A DNA stretch of 64,000 nt from Streptomyces alfalfae (lineage in GTDB: Bacteria > Actinomycetota > Actinomycetes > Streptomycetales > Streptomycetaceae). The DNA lies in assembly GCF_004127445.1 (NCBI RefSeq), contig NZ_QEXM01000043.1, positions 806,001-870,000 of the forward strand. The letters run 5' to 3'. Made by a program: the position numbers and the translations under genes. Below the pieces are notes generated by a model that saw nothing but the letters and a program-made list of their open reading frames with translations, did not search any database and had not been told where the DNA came from. Below, one piece after another: positions 12,112 through 19,252 of this stretch; positions within the stretch are counted from its first letter, which is position 1; each line of letters opens with the position of its first letter.

Positions 12112-13599
12112 TTGACGCCCGCACAACTGCTCGACAAAGCCCTGATCATCACGGAGCTGCGGCGTCTCGCGGCCGTGGCCGAACTGTCGCCGCGCTCCGC
12201 CGAACTCAACGCGCTGCACGAGGACCTGGGCTCCGTGTCGCGGCTCGACCAGTGGGCGGAGGTCGACCTCGTCCAGGCCTACGTACGCCCGGAGAGCGTC
12301 ACCTCACCCCCCGAACAGACGTCTGGCAAGCGGGACCGCGTGCTGGAGGCGGCCCTCGGGGTGCTGGTGTTCGTGCCGCTCCTGATCACCTGGTACGGCC
12401 TGCGTGAGGCCGTGCGGGCGTACGGGGAGCTGGCCGAGGAGCAGCCGAAGCAGGCGACGCGCCCCTTCCTCCAGCTCTGGCAGTCGGGTTTCGGCGGGCA
12501 TCTGTCCTCACTGGGCCGCTTCGAGAACGTGGCCCTGATGGCCGTCCTGCTCATCGCCCTGCTGGTGGCGCTCTCCGGCTGGCACGCGCGCGTGCGGGTG
12601 CGCGCCGACCGGGAGGAGGCCGCGCAGGAGGCCGCACGGGAGCGGCTCCTCGCCGAGCTCGCCTCGGTCCTCACCCGCGCGCAGCTGCTGCTGGTCCCGC
12701 ACCGCGCCGCATCGCCGCAGCAGTTCGCGGCGGAGCTGACGAAGGCCGCCAAGGAGATGGGGGACCTGACCGCCAAGGCGACGCTGAGCCATCAGGCGCT
12801 CAGCGGCGCGACCGCGTCCGTGGGGCAGGCCACCGACGCGCTGAAGAACGCGGCGCTGACCCTGACCAAGGAGGTCCCCAAGCTCGGCGCCGTCGCCGAC
12901 CGCATCGACACCACGCTGCACGACGGCGCGGCGGAGGCCGCGAAGGCCGGGCGGGCCAACGCGATCGCCGCCGGCAGGATCGCGAGCCAGGTCAAGTCGG
13001 CGGGCGACACGGTGGAGGCGTCGCTCAAGGCCCTGGTCACCGCGCAGCAGTCGCTGGTGGCGCGGTCGGAGTCGGTGGTCAAGGCGACGGAACAGGCCTC
13101 CCAGGCCCTGATCTCCAGCACCGGTCGCACGGGCGACGCCGTGGACGGCATGCGCGAGGCCACGGAGCGCTGGGACGCGGCGGCGGCCCACTGGCAGGAC
13201 GCGGCGGCCCGCCTCGACGCCCGCATGGGTGTGCTCGCGCGAGCCATGCCGCTCCAGGGCGTCCCGCTCACCCCGGCACAGGAGCCGAGCGCCACCGCCG
13301 CGTACGGCACGAACGGCGGGTCCCGCGGCGGCCACGGCGGCGGCGCCGCGACCGCCGCGAACGGCGGGGCCCCCGGCGGCCACGGCACCGCCACGAGCAC
13401 CACGCACCGGCCCGGGGCGGCCTCCGGCGGCTCCCCCGGCGACGGCCACCCGCCCGGCAGCACGCCCGACGACCCGGTGGCCACCAGCACCCCCTTCCCC
13501 GCGCCCGCCCGGCCCCTCGACGAACGCCGCGAGGACCCGCTCGACCCGCCGACCACCCGCCTGCCCCCGCCGGCGCCCCGTGACGGAGGCTCCGCGTGA
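12112..13599 (+). CDS. Two-TM membrane protein with long helical cytoplasmic region
   Basis: 495 residues from a TTG start, supported by GGGAGGAAA about 6 nt upstream and by the absence of a better in-frame start. Two transmembrane helices are visible at about 80-97 and 139-157. Residues ~160-385 are Ala/Lys/Glu-rich and helical, resembling methyl-accepting or coiled-coil signalling segments. Residues ~390-495 are a disordered Gly/Ser/Pro/Thr tail. The next gene, overlapping by GTGA, encodes a one-TM protein with an Asp in its helix. The pair therefore recalls MotA/MotB, ExbB/ExbD and Zorya ZorA/ZorB, although only two TMs are seen and the MotA sequence signature is not evident. Confidence 0.75.
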   Translation: MTPAQLLDKALIITELRRLAAVAELSPRSAELNALHEDLGSVSRLDQWAEVDLVQAYVRPESVTSPPEQTSGKRDRVLEAALGVLVFVPLLITWYGLREAVRAYGELAEEQPKQATRPFLQLWQSGFGGHLSSLGRFENVALMAVLLIALLVALSGWHARVRVRADREEAAQEAARERLLAELASVLTRAQLLLVPHRAASPQQFAAELTKAAKEMGDLTAKATLSHQALSGATASVGQATDALKNAALTLTKEVPKLGAVADRIDTTLHDGAAEAAKAGRANAIAAGRIASQVKSAGDTVEASLKALVTAQQSLVARSESVVKATEQASQALISSTGRTGDAVDGMREATERWDAAAAHWQDAAARLDARMGVLARAMPLQGVPLTPAQEPSATAAYGTNGGSRGGHGGGAATAANGGAPGGHGTATSTTHRPGAASGGSPGDGHPPGSTPDDPVATSTPFPAPARPLDERREDPLDPPTTRLPPPAPRDGGSA

Positions 13600-14078
13600 C
13601 CCGGAAGCGGCCGGCGCGCGGGCGGGGCGGGCGGCTCGGCGTGGTGATGCTCGCCGGATGGCTCTTCGCCGACCTGCTGCTCGTCCTCGCGCTCGTGTCC
13701 ATGGCCGACCGCCCCGACCCGCTCGCCGACGACCGGCCCGAGCCGTCGCCGACGAAGCCCACCCCGACACCCACGGGACCCCGTGCGGTGGACCGCAACC
13801 CGCGCGAGTTCACGGTCTCGGGCAGGGACAAGGGCGATCTGGTCGAGCAGATCAGCAGGGGCACCCGGAAGTGGAAGGGGCGGACGGCCGCGCTCGTCCT
13901 CACCTTCGGCGGCGGCCCGAACGGCACCGTCTACGCCCACCGCGTCAACGGCCTGCTCGGCAAGGGCCGCGGGGACATGTTCACCGGGAAGACGGCGACG
14001 GACGACTTCCACAACCTCGGCAAACGCCCCGAGACCGCCGTCGTCCGCGTGTACTTCTACACCGCGCCGGGCGGCTGA
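13596..14078 (+). CDS. One-TM protein with intramembrane Asp, MotB/ExbD-like in layout
   Basis: 160 residues; GTG start in a GTGA overlap with the preceding gene. A short Arg-rich cytoplasmic start is followed by one helix (about 14-35) containing Asp26 in WLFADLLLVLALV. The position matches the proton-carrying Asp of MotB, ExbD and ZorB. A Pro/Thr linker leads to a small alpha/beta domain ending VVRVYFYTAPGG. It is much shorter than MotB and I see no OmpA peptidoglycan-binding motif. The assignment to an energy-coupling pair is inferred from architecture and gene order. Confidence 0.7.
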   Translation: MTRKRPARGRGGRLGVVMLAGWLFADLLLVLALVSMADRPDPLADDRPEPSPTKPTPTPTGPRAVDRNPREFTVSGRDKGDLVEQISRGTRKWKGRTAALVLTFGGGPNGTVYAHRVNGLLGKGRGDMFTGKTATDDFHNLGKRPETAVVRVYFYTAPGG

Positions 14079-14081
14079 GCC

Positions 14082-16178
14082 ATGGCGGTCCTGCGCCCCG
14101 GCGAGCGCCCGAGGACGAGCGGCACCCGCCCGCCGCGCCCCGTGCTGCCCCGCACCCCCGCGATGCGCGGCTACGTCCACCTGCACAACGCCCTGACGGC
14201 CCTGTCCTTCCGGCACGCCGCCGACGTGCTGCGCCCGCCCGCGCCCGCGGCGACCTCCGCCAACGCCGTCTTCGGCACGCTCCCCAAGGCCGAGACCGAC
14301 GACGGCTTCCGCGTTCTCGACGGACTCTGGTTCCCCGGCCGCGGCGGCCACTGGACGCGCGTCGACCTGCCGTACGTGCGCCGGGCCCGGCAGCACTGGC
14401 TGGCGGCGGCCGACGCGCGCGCCCTCGCCGCCGCGGCCCTGGTCGACACCCTGGAGACCCTCGTACGCGATGACGCGATGGGCCTGCGGCGGCTCGTCCT
14501 GTGGGAGGTGTGCTGCCGGCTGCGGGACGGCGGGGAGCACCCGCGGGCCGACGACGCCGTCGCGCTCGGGGTGCACCGGAGCGAGGCCGGCGCGCTGGCC
14601 GCGGCCGTGGCCGCCGGGTTCCCGGAGGCGGGCCCCGCCCGGCACGCCGCCGAGACGCTCAACGACGTATGGCCCGGCGTGCGGCTGCGCGAGGCGGAGG
14701 GCGTCGTGGCACGGCTGCCGCCCGCCTCCACCTACCCCGACGGCCCCGACGACCACCGCCTCGCCGCGCTCGTGGACGGCGTCCGCGCCCGCGCCGCCGA
14801 GGTGCGCGAACTTACCGCCGAAGGCGCCCGGCAGGAGGCCGCCGGGTCGCTGCGGTCCGCCGCCCGTTCCTGGCTCGCCGCCCTCCGCCTGGCCAGGGAC
14901 GACGCGGACGCCCAGGCGGGGCTGCTGCGCGTGGCCGCGCTCCTGGCCGACGACCCGCTCACCCCGGCCGAGGCGGCCGTGACGGCCACGACCGACGACC
15001 GGACCGTGCGCCTCGCCTGGTGCGGGCCCACCCGCCGCGCCGACGGCGTCTCCTACCGGGTGCTCCGCTTCCCCGACGGCGCCCCGCACCTCGCGGTGGA
15101 GACGGCGGCGGGCGGGCCCGGCACGGCCGCCGTGGACGCCGACGCCCCGGTGGGACGCACCCTGCGGTACGCGGTGATCCCGCTGCGCCGCTCCCGCATC
15201 GCCGGGGTGCCGCGGGTCACCGCCCCGGTGCTGATCACACCCCTCGTGACGGAGCTGCGCGCCGACGTCGTGCCGGGCGGCCTCCGGCTGTCCTGGCGGC
15301 CCGACCCCGCGGCGGCCGAGGTGCGGGTCACGCGCTCCGGCGCGGGCGAGGACGCCGACGGCTGGGGCGAGGGGTCGATGGTCCGGGTGCCCTGCGAGCA
15401 CGACCGGCTGCTCGACACCCCGCTCGCCCCGGGCATGTACACGTACGAGGTGCGCTGCGGCTACCGCGACGCCGACGGCGGCCTGGTGTGGTCCCGCGGT
15501 GTCCTCGTCACCGCCCGCGCCGAGCGGTGGCCGTCACCGGTGGAGGAGCTGACCGTGCGCAGGGACCCCGGCGGCGGGCGCGTCACCATCGCCTGGCGGC
15601 CCCCCGCGGTCGGCGAGAGCCATCTGCTGCCCTGGACCTCGGGCCCGGTCGCGCCGGGCACCGACGTCTCCGCGCTCGTCGGCACGGTGGACCGGCTGCC
15701 CGCGGTCTCCTCCGGCGCCGAGTCGCTCGTGGAGCTCACCCCGCCGCCCGAGCGGCGCGTGCGGGTGACGGCGGTGAGCGTCCTCGGCGGCCGGGCCGTC
15801 TCCGGGCCGAGCCTGGTCATAGAACACCCGGCGGCCATAGGGGAGTTGCGCGTACGACGGCTGAGCGCCGACCGCGCCGAGCTGGCCTTCGACTGGCCCG
15901 AGCCCGCGGTCCTCGTCCGCGTGGCGTGGACCGACGGGTCCCTCGGCGACGAGCGGCGCGTGGCCCGCAGCGCGCTGCGGGCCGGCCGGGTGGAGATCCC
16001 CGTCTCCGCCGCGGCGTGCGAGGTCACCGTGGTGCCGCTGCCCCGCCCCGACGCCGTGGCGATCGACACGGCGCCGGCCCGCGCGGCGCTCCCGGCGGCT
16101 CCGCCGCCGCCTCCGCCCGTGCCGCCGCCCCCGCCGCCGCGCTGGTGGTCGTTCTGGCGGCGCTGGCGGCGGACCTGA
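14082..16178 (+). CDS. Large protein with four Fn3-like repeats and a polyproline/Trp tail
   Basis: 698 residues starting 3 nt after the preceding stop. Residues ~1-290 are Ala/Arg-rich and helical. Four beta-sandwich repeats resembling fibronectin type III follow at about 297-385, 386-480, 481-585 and 586-660, each with a V-x-L-x-W core and a Y-x-V strand. The C-terminus is a proline run followed by WWSFWRRWRRT, a cationic Trp-rich end that could bind membrane or a partner. There is no signal peptide, so it is probably cytoplasmic and acts as a recognition or scaffold subunit. It converges with the kinase gene 27 bp away. Confidence 0.7.
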   Translation: MAVLRPGERPRTSGTRPPRPVLPRTPAMRGYVHLHNALTALSFRHAADVLRPPAPAATSANAVFGTLPKAETDDGFRVLDGLWFPGRGGHWTRVDLPYVRRARQHWLAAADARALAAAALVDTLETLVRDDAMGLRRLVLWEVCCRLRDGGEHPRADDAVALGVHRSEAGALAAAVAAGFPEAGPARHAAETLNDVWPGVRLREAEGVVARLPPASTYPDGPDDHRLAALVDGVRARAAEVRELTAEGARQEAAGSLRSAARSWLAALRLARDDADAQAGLLRVAALLADDPLTPAEAAVTATTDDRTVRLAWCGPTRRADGVSYRVLRFPDGAPHLAVETAAGGPGTAAVDADAPVGRTLRYAVIPLRRSRIAGVPRVTAPVLITPLVTELRADVVPGGLRLSWRPDPAAAEVRVTRSGAGEDADGWGEGSMVRVPCEHDRLLDTPLAPGMYTYEVRCGYRDADGGLVWSRGVLVTARAERWPSPVEELTVRRDPGGGRVTIAWRPPAVGESHLLPWTSGPVAPGTDVSALVGTVDRLPAVSSGAESLVELTPPPERRVRVTAVSVLGGRAVSGPSLVIEHPAAIGELRVRRLSADRAELAFDWPEPAVLVRVAWTDGSLGDERRVARSALRAGRVEIPVSAAACEVTVVPLPRPDAVAIDTAPARAALPAAPPPPPPVPPPPPPRWWSFWRRWRRT

Positions 16179-16205
16179 GCGGCCGGGCCGCGGCCCCCTC
16201 GGGTG

Positions 16206-17555
16206 CTACTCCTTGACCACGGCCTCCGTGCCGCCGCCGAACTCGATCAGCAGCCCCGAGCGCAGCGCGATCGTCTTGCCCGGGTCGACGTCGCGTACGG
16301 TCCCGTCGTCCTTGCGCGCCGTCCACACGGAGTTCGTCCGGTTGGTCAGGCCGAACCGTCCGCGCTGCTGCGGGTGTTCGGTCACCTCGCCGACGACGGC
16401 GGTGAAGTCGTGCCGGTCGGGGTCGTCGCGCAGGTGGTGGGCGTAGACGCGGGCGCTCGGGGCCAGCCGGATGCCGCGGCGGTTGCGGAGCGTGCCGGTT
16501 CCGGTGACCAGTTCCAGACTCGGCGGCAGGGTCAGGGTGTTGCGGCACTTCCAGCACTCGGGGGGTGCGCCGTCCGGCTGGGTGAGGTTCTGCTTGCCGC
16601 AGGCGCCGCACTGCGTGATGGCGTCGAGGACCTGGCTGAGCGCCTCGCGCCACTGCGACTCGCGCACCCGCAGCGCGGGGTTCTTCAGACCGTCGGTGAA
16701 GGTGCGGACGAAGAGGTCGCGCAGGATCTTCGGCAGTGCGTTCCAGCTCGCGACGACGGTCGGCTGCTCGCCGGCCACCGGGCGGTTGCGGGTGTCGTTC
16801 GGGTCGTACACGAAGACGGGGTCGGTGCCGTACAGCTTGCGCTTGGCCGCCGGGTCCAGGCAGCGGATGTTGAACTGCAGGGCGCCGTTGAAGGGGTGGT
16901 CGTTCATCAGGAGGTAGAACAGCAGCACGGCAAGCGAGTGCAGGTCGCTCTGGGTGCCGGGCATGGCGCCCCGGTCGCCGCGCACCAGCTCGGGCGCCAT
17001 GAAGTCCATGGTGCCCTCGACGGCCGCCTCGGCGCCCTCCACGACGGCGTTGTCGTTGTCGCAGACCAGGATGTCGCCGGTGCGGGGGTCGAAGAAGATG
17101 TTGCCCCAGTTGATGTCGCGGTAGGCGATGCCGCGGGAGTGCAGCGCGCGGTACGCCTCGACGGTGTGCAGGGCCACGGTGACCAGGGTGCGCATGGTCG
17201 CCGCCGAGACCGAGGGGTCGCGGCGGAAGAGGGCGGGCAGGTCGCAGAAGCGGGCGGGCCGCACGTCCATCACGTAGCCGAATCCCGGCTGTTCGCCCTC
17301 GGGGTCCATCACGATGGAGCGCGGCCACAGGAAGCGGTCGTCGTCCCAGCCCTTGTCGATCAGCCCTTCGAGGATCGTCCGCTGCCTGGCGTCGGCGAGC
17401 TGCGGGTAGTACCACTTGACCGCGCGGTCGCCGGTGGGCGTCTGGACGCGGTAGACCTCGCCCTGGCCGCCCGAGCCGAAGAGCTCGGCGACCTTGAGCT
17501 TCTCCCCCGACTCGGCCACCAGGGTCTTTCCGGCGGCGAGCATGCCGTTCGTCAT
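16206..17555 (-). CDS. Ser/Thr kinase with zinc ribbon and FHA-like tail (TerY-P triad type)
   Basis: 449 residues; the ATG at 17555 has a GGAAGGA ribosome site. The kinase domain shows a glycine loop (GSGGQGEVY, 27-35), Lys47, a catalytic YRDINWGN (Asp147, Asn152), CDNDN in place of DFG (Asp166 or Asp168) and MAPE. The essential residues are kept but HRD and DFG are altered. Cys316/319 and Cys334/337 form a zinc ribbon. The last ~100 residues (GLTNRTNSVW, then PGKTIALRSGLLIEFG) resemble an FHA beta-sandwich. Downstream of a PP2C and a vWA gene, it completes a kinase-phosphatase-vWA triad known from Ter-linked stress systems. No transmembrane segment. Confidence 0.85.
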   Translation of the reverse strand: MTNGMLAAGKTLVAESGEKLKVAELFGSGGQGEVYRVQTPTGDRAVKWYYPQLADARQRTILEGLIDKGWDDDRFLWPRSIVMDPEGEQPGFGYVMDVRPARFCDLPALFRRDPSVSAATMRTLVTVALHTVEAYRALHSRGIAYRDINWGNIFFDPRTGDILVCDNDNAVVEGAEAAVEGTMDFMAPELVRGDRGAMPGTQSDLHSLAVLLFYLLMNDHPFNGALQFNIRCLDPAAKRKLYGTDPVFVYDPNDTRNRPVAGEQPTVVASWNALPKILRDLFVRTFTDGLKNPALRVRESQWREALSQVLDAITQCGACGKQNLTQPDGAPPECWKCRNTLTLPPSLELVTGTGTLRNRRGIRLAPSARVYAHHLRDDPDRHDFTAVVGEVTEHPQQRGRFGLTNRTNSVWTARKDDGTVRDVDPGKTIALRSGLLIEFGGGTEAVVKE

Positions 17556-17572
17556 GCTGTTCCTTCCTGCAC

Positions 17573-18469
17573 TCAGCTGTCGTCGCTGTGCTGGGCGGAC
17601 GCCGCGATGGCGCCCACGAGGGTCGTGTCGTCCCCGGAGAACGTGGCGGCGCGCGCCAGCCAGTCCGGGAGCTGGGCCTGGACCGCGGCGACACCCTGCT
17701 CGGCGGCCCGGCCGCGGACGCCGGTGGCGAAGTCCAGGAACCCCTGGTCGTCGGTGAAGCTCTTGGAGAGCCCGTCGGTGGAGAGCAGCACGCACGGCGG
17801 TGGCCCGCCGGTGAACGGCCGCCAGTACGACCGCGTCTTGCGCCAGGGCTCAGGCTCGCAGAGCGAGTCGGTCTCGTCGCCCATGTCGGGGCCGGTGGAG
17901 AGCGGCGTGTGCGGGGTGCCCGCGTCGTCGACGAGGACGAAGTCGCCGTCGCCCAACTGCCAGCAGAACACCATGTGCTCGGTCAGGACGGCGCCTATGA
18001 GCGTGCTCCCGTAGGCGGCGAGGTCCCGGGGCCCCTCGCGCTCCCCGGCCGTGCGGCGCGGGACGGCGGGGCCGTGCGCGGGCGCGTTGCAGTCGTGCAG
18101 CAGGGCCCGCTCGTGCCAGCGGTGGCCGACCTGCTGCGGCAGCCGGCGCGCCTCCTCGCGCAGCCCGGTCCAGCGCGCCGCATCACCGCCGACGCGCACC
18201 ACCTCGTACGCGAAAGCCCGCGCGCACGCGGTGAACTCCTCGACCGCCCAGCGCGCCCCCAGGTCGCTGCGGAAGTGCGCGGCGCTGCCGTGTCCGTCGG
18301 CGACGGCGAGGACGACGGCGCGCCCTCCCGCGACGGGCAGGAGCGCGCTGCGGTCCTGGCTGTACTTCTTCGCGACCCCTTTGACCGCGCCGCTGATGAG
18401 CGTCCAGGGCGCGGACGTCACCAGTGCCGCCGCCGGGTCGCGCTCCGTCACTGTCCCCGGCTCGGTCAC
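17573..18469 (-). CDS. PP2C-family protein phosphatase
   Basis: 298 residues. The GTG start at 18469 gives a GTGA overlap with the vWA stop, so the long upstream frame extension is not used. PP2C metal-binding motifs are present: SQDRS (Asp39), VADGHG (Asp58-Gly59), LLSTDGLSKSF and GDDTTLVGAI at the C-terminus. It should dephosphorylate Ser/Thr, most likely the kinase or vWA partner encoded beside it. It is cytoplasmic and lies 17 nt upstream of the kinase start in the same operon. Confidence 0.9.
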   Translation of the reverse strand: MTEPGTVTERDPAAALVTSAPWTLISGAVKGVAKKYSQDRSALLPVAGGRAVVLAVADGHGSAAHFRSDLGARWAVEEFTACARAFAYEVVRVGGDAARWTGLREEARRLPQQVGHRWHERALLHDCNAPAHGPAVPRRTAGEREGPRDLAAYGSTLIGAVLTEHMVFCWQLGDGDFVLVDDAGTPHTPLSTGPDMGDETDSLCEPEPWRKTRSYWRPFTGGPPPCVLLSTDGLSKSFTDDQGFLDFATGVRGRAAEQGVAAVQAQLPDWLARAATFSGDDTTLVGAIAASAQHSDDS

Positions 18470-19176
18470 CAGATGTCGTCTTCGCCCTTGGTCATCGACG
18501 GCACGTCGATCGGCGTCGTCGTGGCCCTCGATCCGTCGTCGACCTTTGGCGTGGAGGCGTCCTTGACGACCGCGGTGGACATCCAGCGGATGGCGGCGGC
18601 GAGCTGGCGGGGGTTCTTCGCCTGGAGCGGCTCCAGTTCGGGGTTGCCGAGGAACTCCTTGAGCATGCTCTTGTCGGCGTCGTCCCCGATGGCGACCGCG
18701 ACCCGCACGGCCCGCTTGCCCCACGGGGTGCCGTCGATGGCGCGGAGCCCGGCGCGCCAGTCGTCGGTGGGCTGGCCGTCGGAGGCGAGGGCGAGCACCG
18801 GCGGCAGGGCGCGCTGGGGCATCGGCGGGGTCTGCAGCGCGCCGGCCGCCAGTTTGAACGCGGCGCCCATGTCGGTGCCGCCGTAGATGTGGACGTCCTC
18901 CCAGGAGAACTGGTCGACGGGGGTGGGGTCGCTGACGTGCCAGCTCGCCCCGCTGGCGAAGGTGATGGCCCGCACGAGCAGGGAGGCGGCGGGGTTGGAC
19001 TGGGCGGCCTGCTGCATCTCGGGGATGGCCTCGCGGATGGCGAAGTTGAGCTGGCCGATCTTGCCGTTGACGCCCATGGAGCCCGAGCAGTCGAGCATCC
19101 AGATGAAGTGGACGGGCCGGCTGGCCATGCTGCCGCCGGGGAAGTTGTCGGCGAGGATCTGGGTGGTGTCGCTCAC
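18466..19176 (-). CDS. TerY-like vWA-domain protein
   Basis: 236 residues, GTG start with AGGAAAGGA upstream. This is a single von Willebrand A domain with an intact MIDAS: DCSGS at 29-33, the GGTDMG threonine/aspartate at 101-102, and LASDGQPTDD with Asp133. The GTGA overlap couples it to the PP2C gene. In TerY-P triads the vWA protein is thought to be regulated by the kinase and phosphatase and to bring other proteins together. No signal peptide, so it is cytoplasmic. Confidence 0.88.
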   Translation of the reverse strand: MSDTTQILADNFPGGSMASRPVHFIWMLDCSGSMGVNGKIGQLNFAIREAIPEMQQAAQSNPAASLLVRAITFASGASWHVSDPTPVDQFSWEDVHIYGGTDMGAAFKLAAGALQTPPMPQRALPPVLALASDGQPTDDWRAGLRAIDGTPWGKRAVRVAVAIGDDADKSMLKEFLGNPELEPLQAKNPRQLAAAIRWMSTAVVKDASTPKVDDGSRATTTPIDVPSMTKGEDDIW

Positions 19177-19215
19177 GCTGGTCCTTTCCTGTGGAGCGTG
19201 AAGGGTGCGGGCGGG

Positions 19216-19237
19216 CCCGCGGGCCGGGGCCCGCGGG
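19216..19237. terminator. GC hairpin between the GAP1-like and vWA genes
   Basis: A near-perfect inverted repeat (CCCGCGGGCC, GG, GGCCCGCGGG) lies in the 76-bp gap of the minus-strand operon. It has no T-run, so it could be an attenuator or mRNA-stability element, not a full terminator. It may set a lower or separate expression level for the vWA-PP2C-kinase triad. Confidence 0.4.
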
Positions 19238-19252
19238 GCACGGACGCGGGGG

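Noticed and set aside
12792..15401. Minus-strand open frame of 869 codons
   Set aside because: It runs across three real plus-strand genes and their junctions, has composition of a shadow frame (His, Gly, Arg, Val) and no motif.
17580..18724. Longer PP2C start upstream of 18469
   Set aside because: The extension lies inside the vWA gene and has Arg-rich shadow composition; GTG 18469 gives the GTGA overlap and starts just before the PP2C fold.
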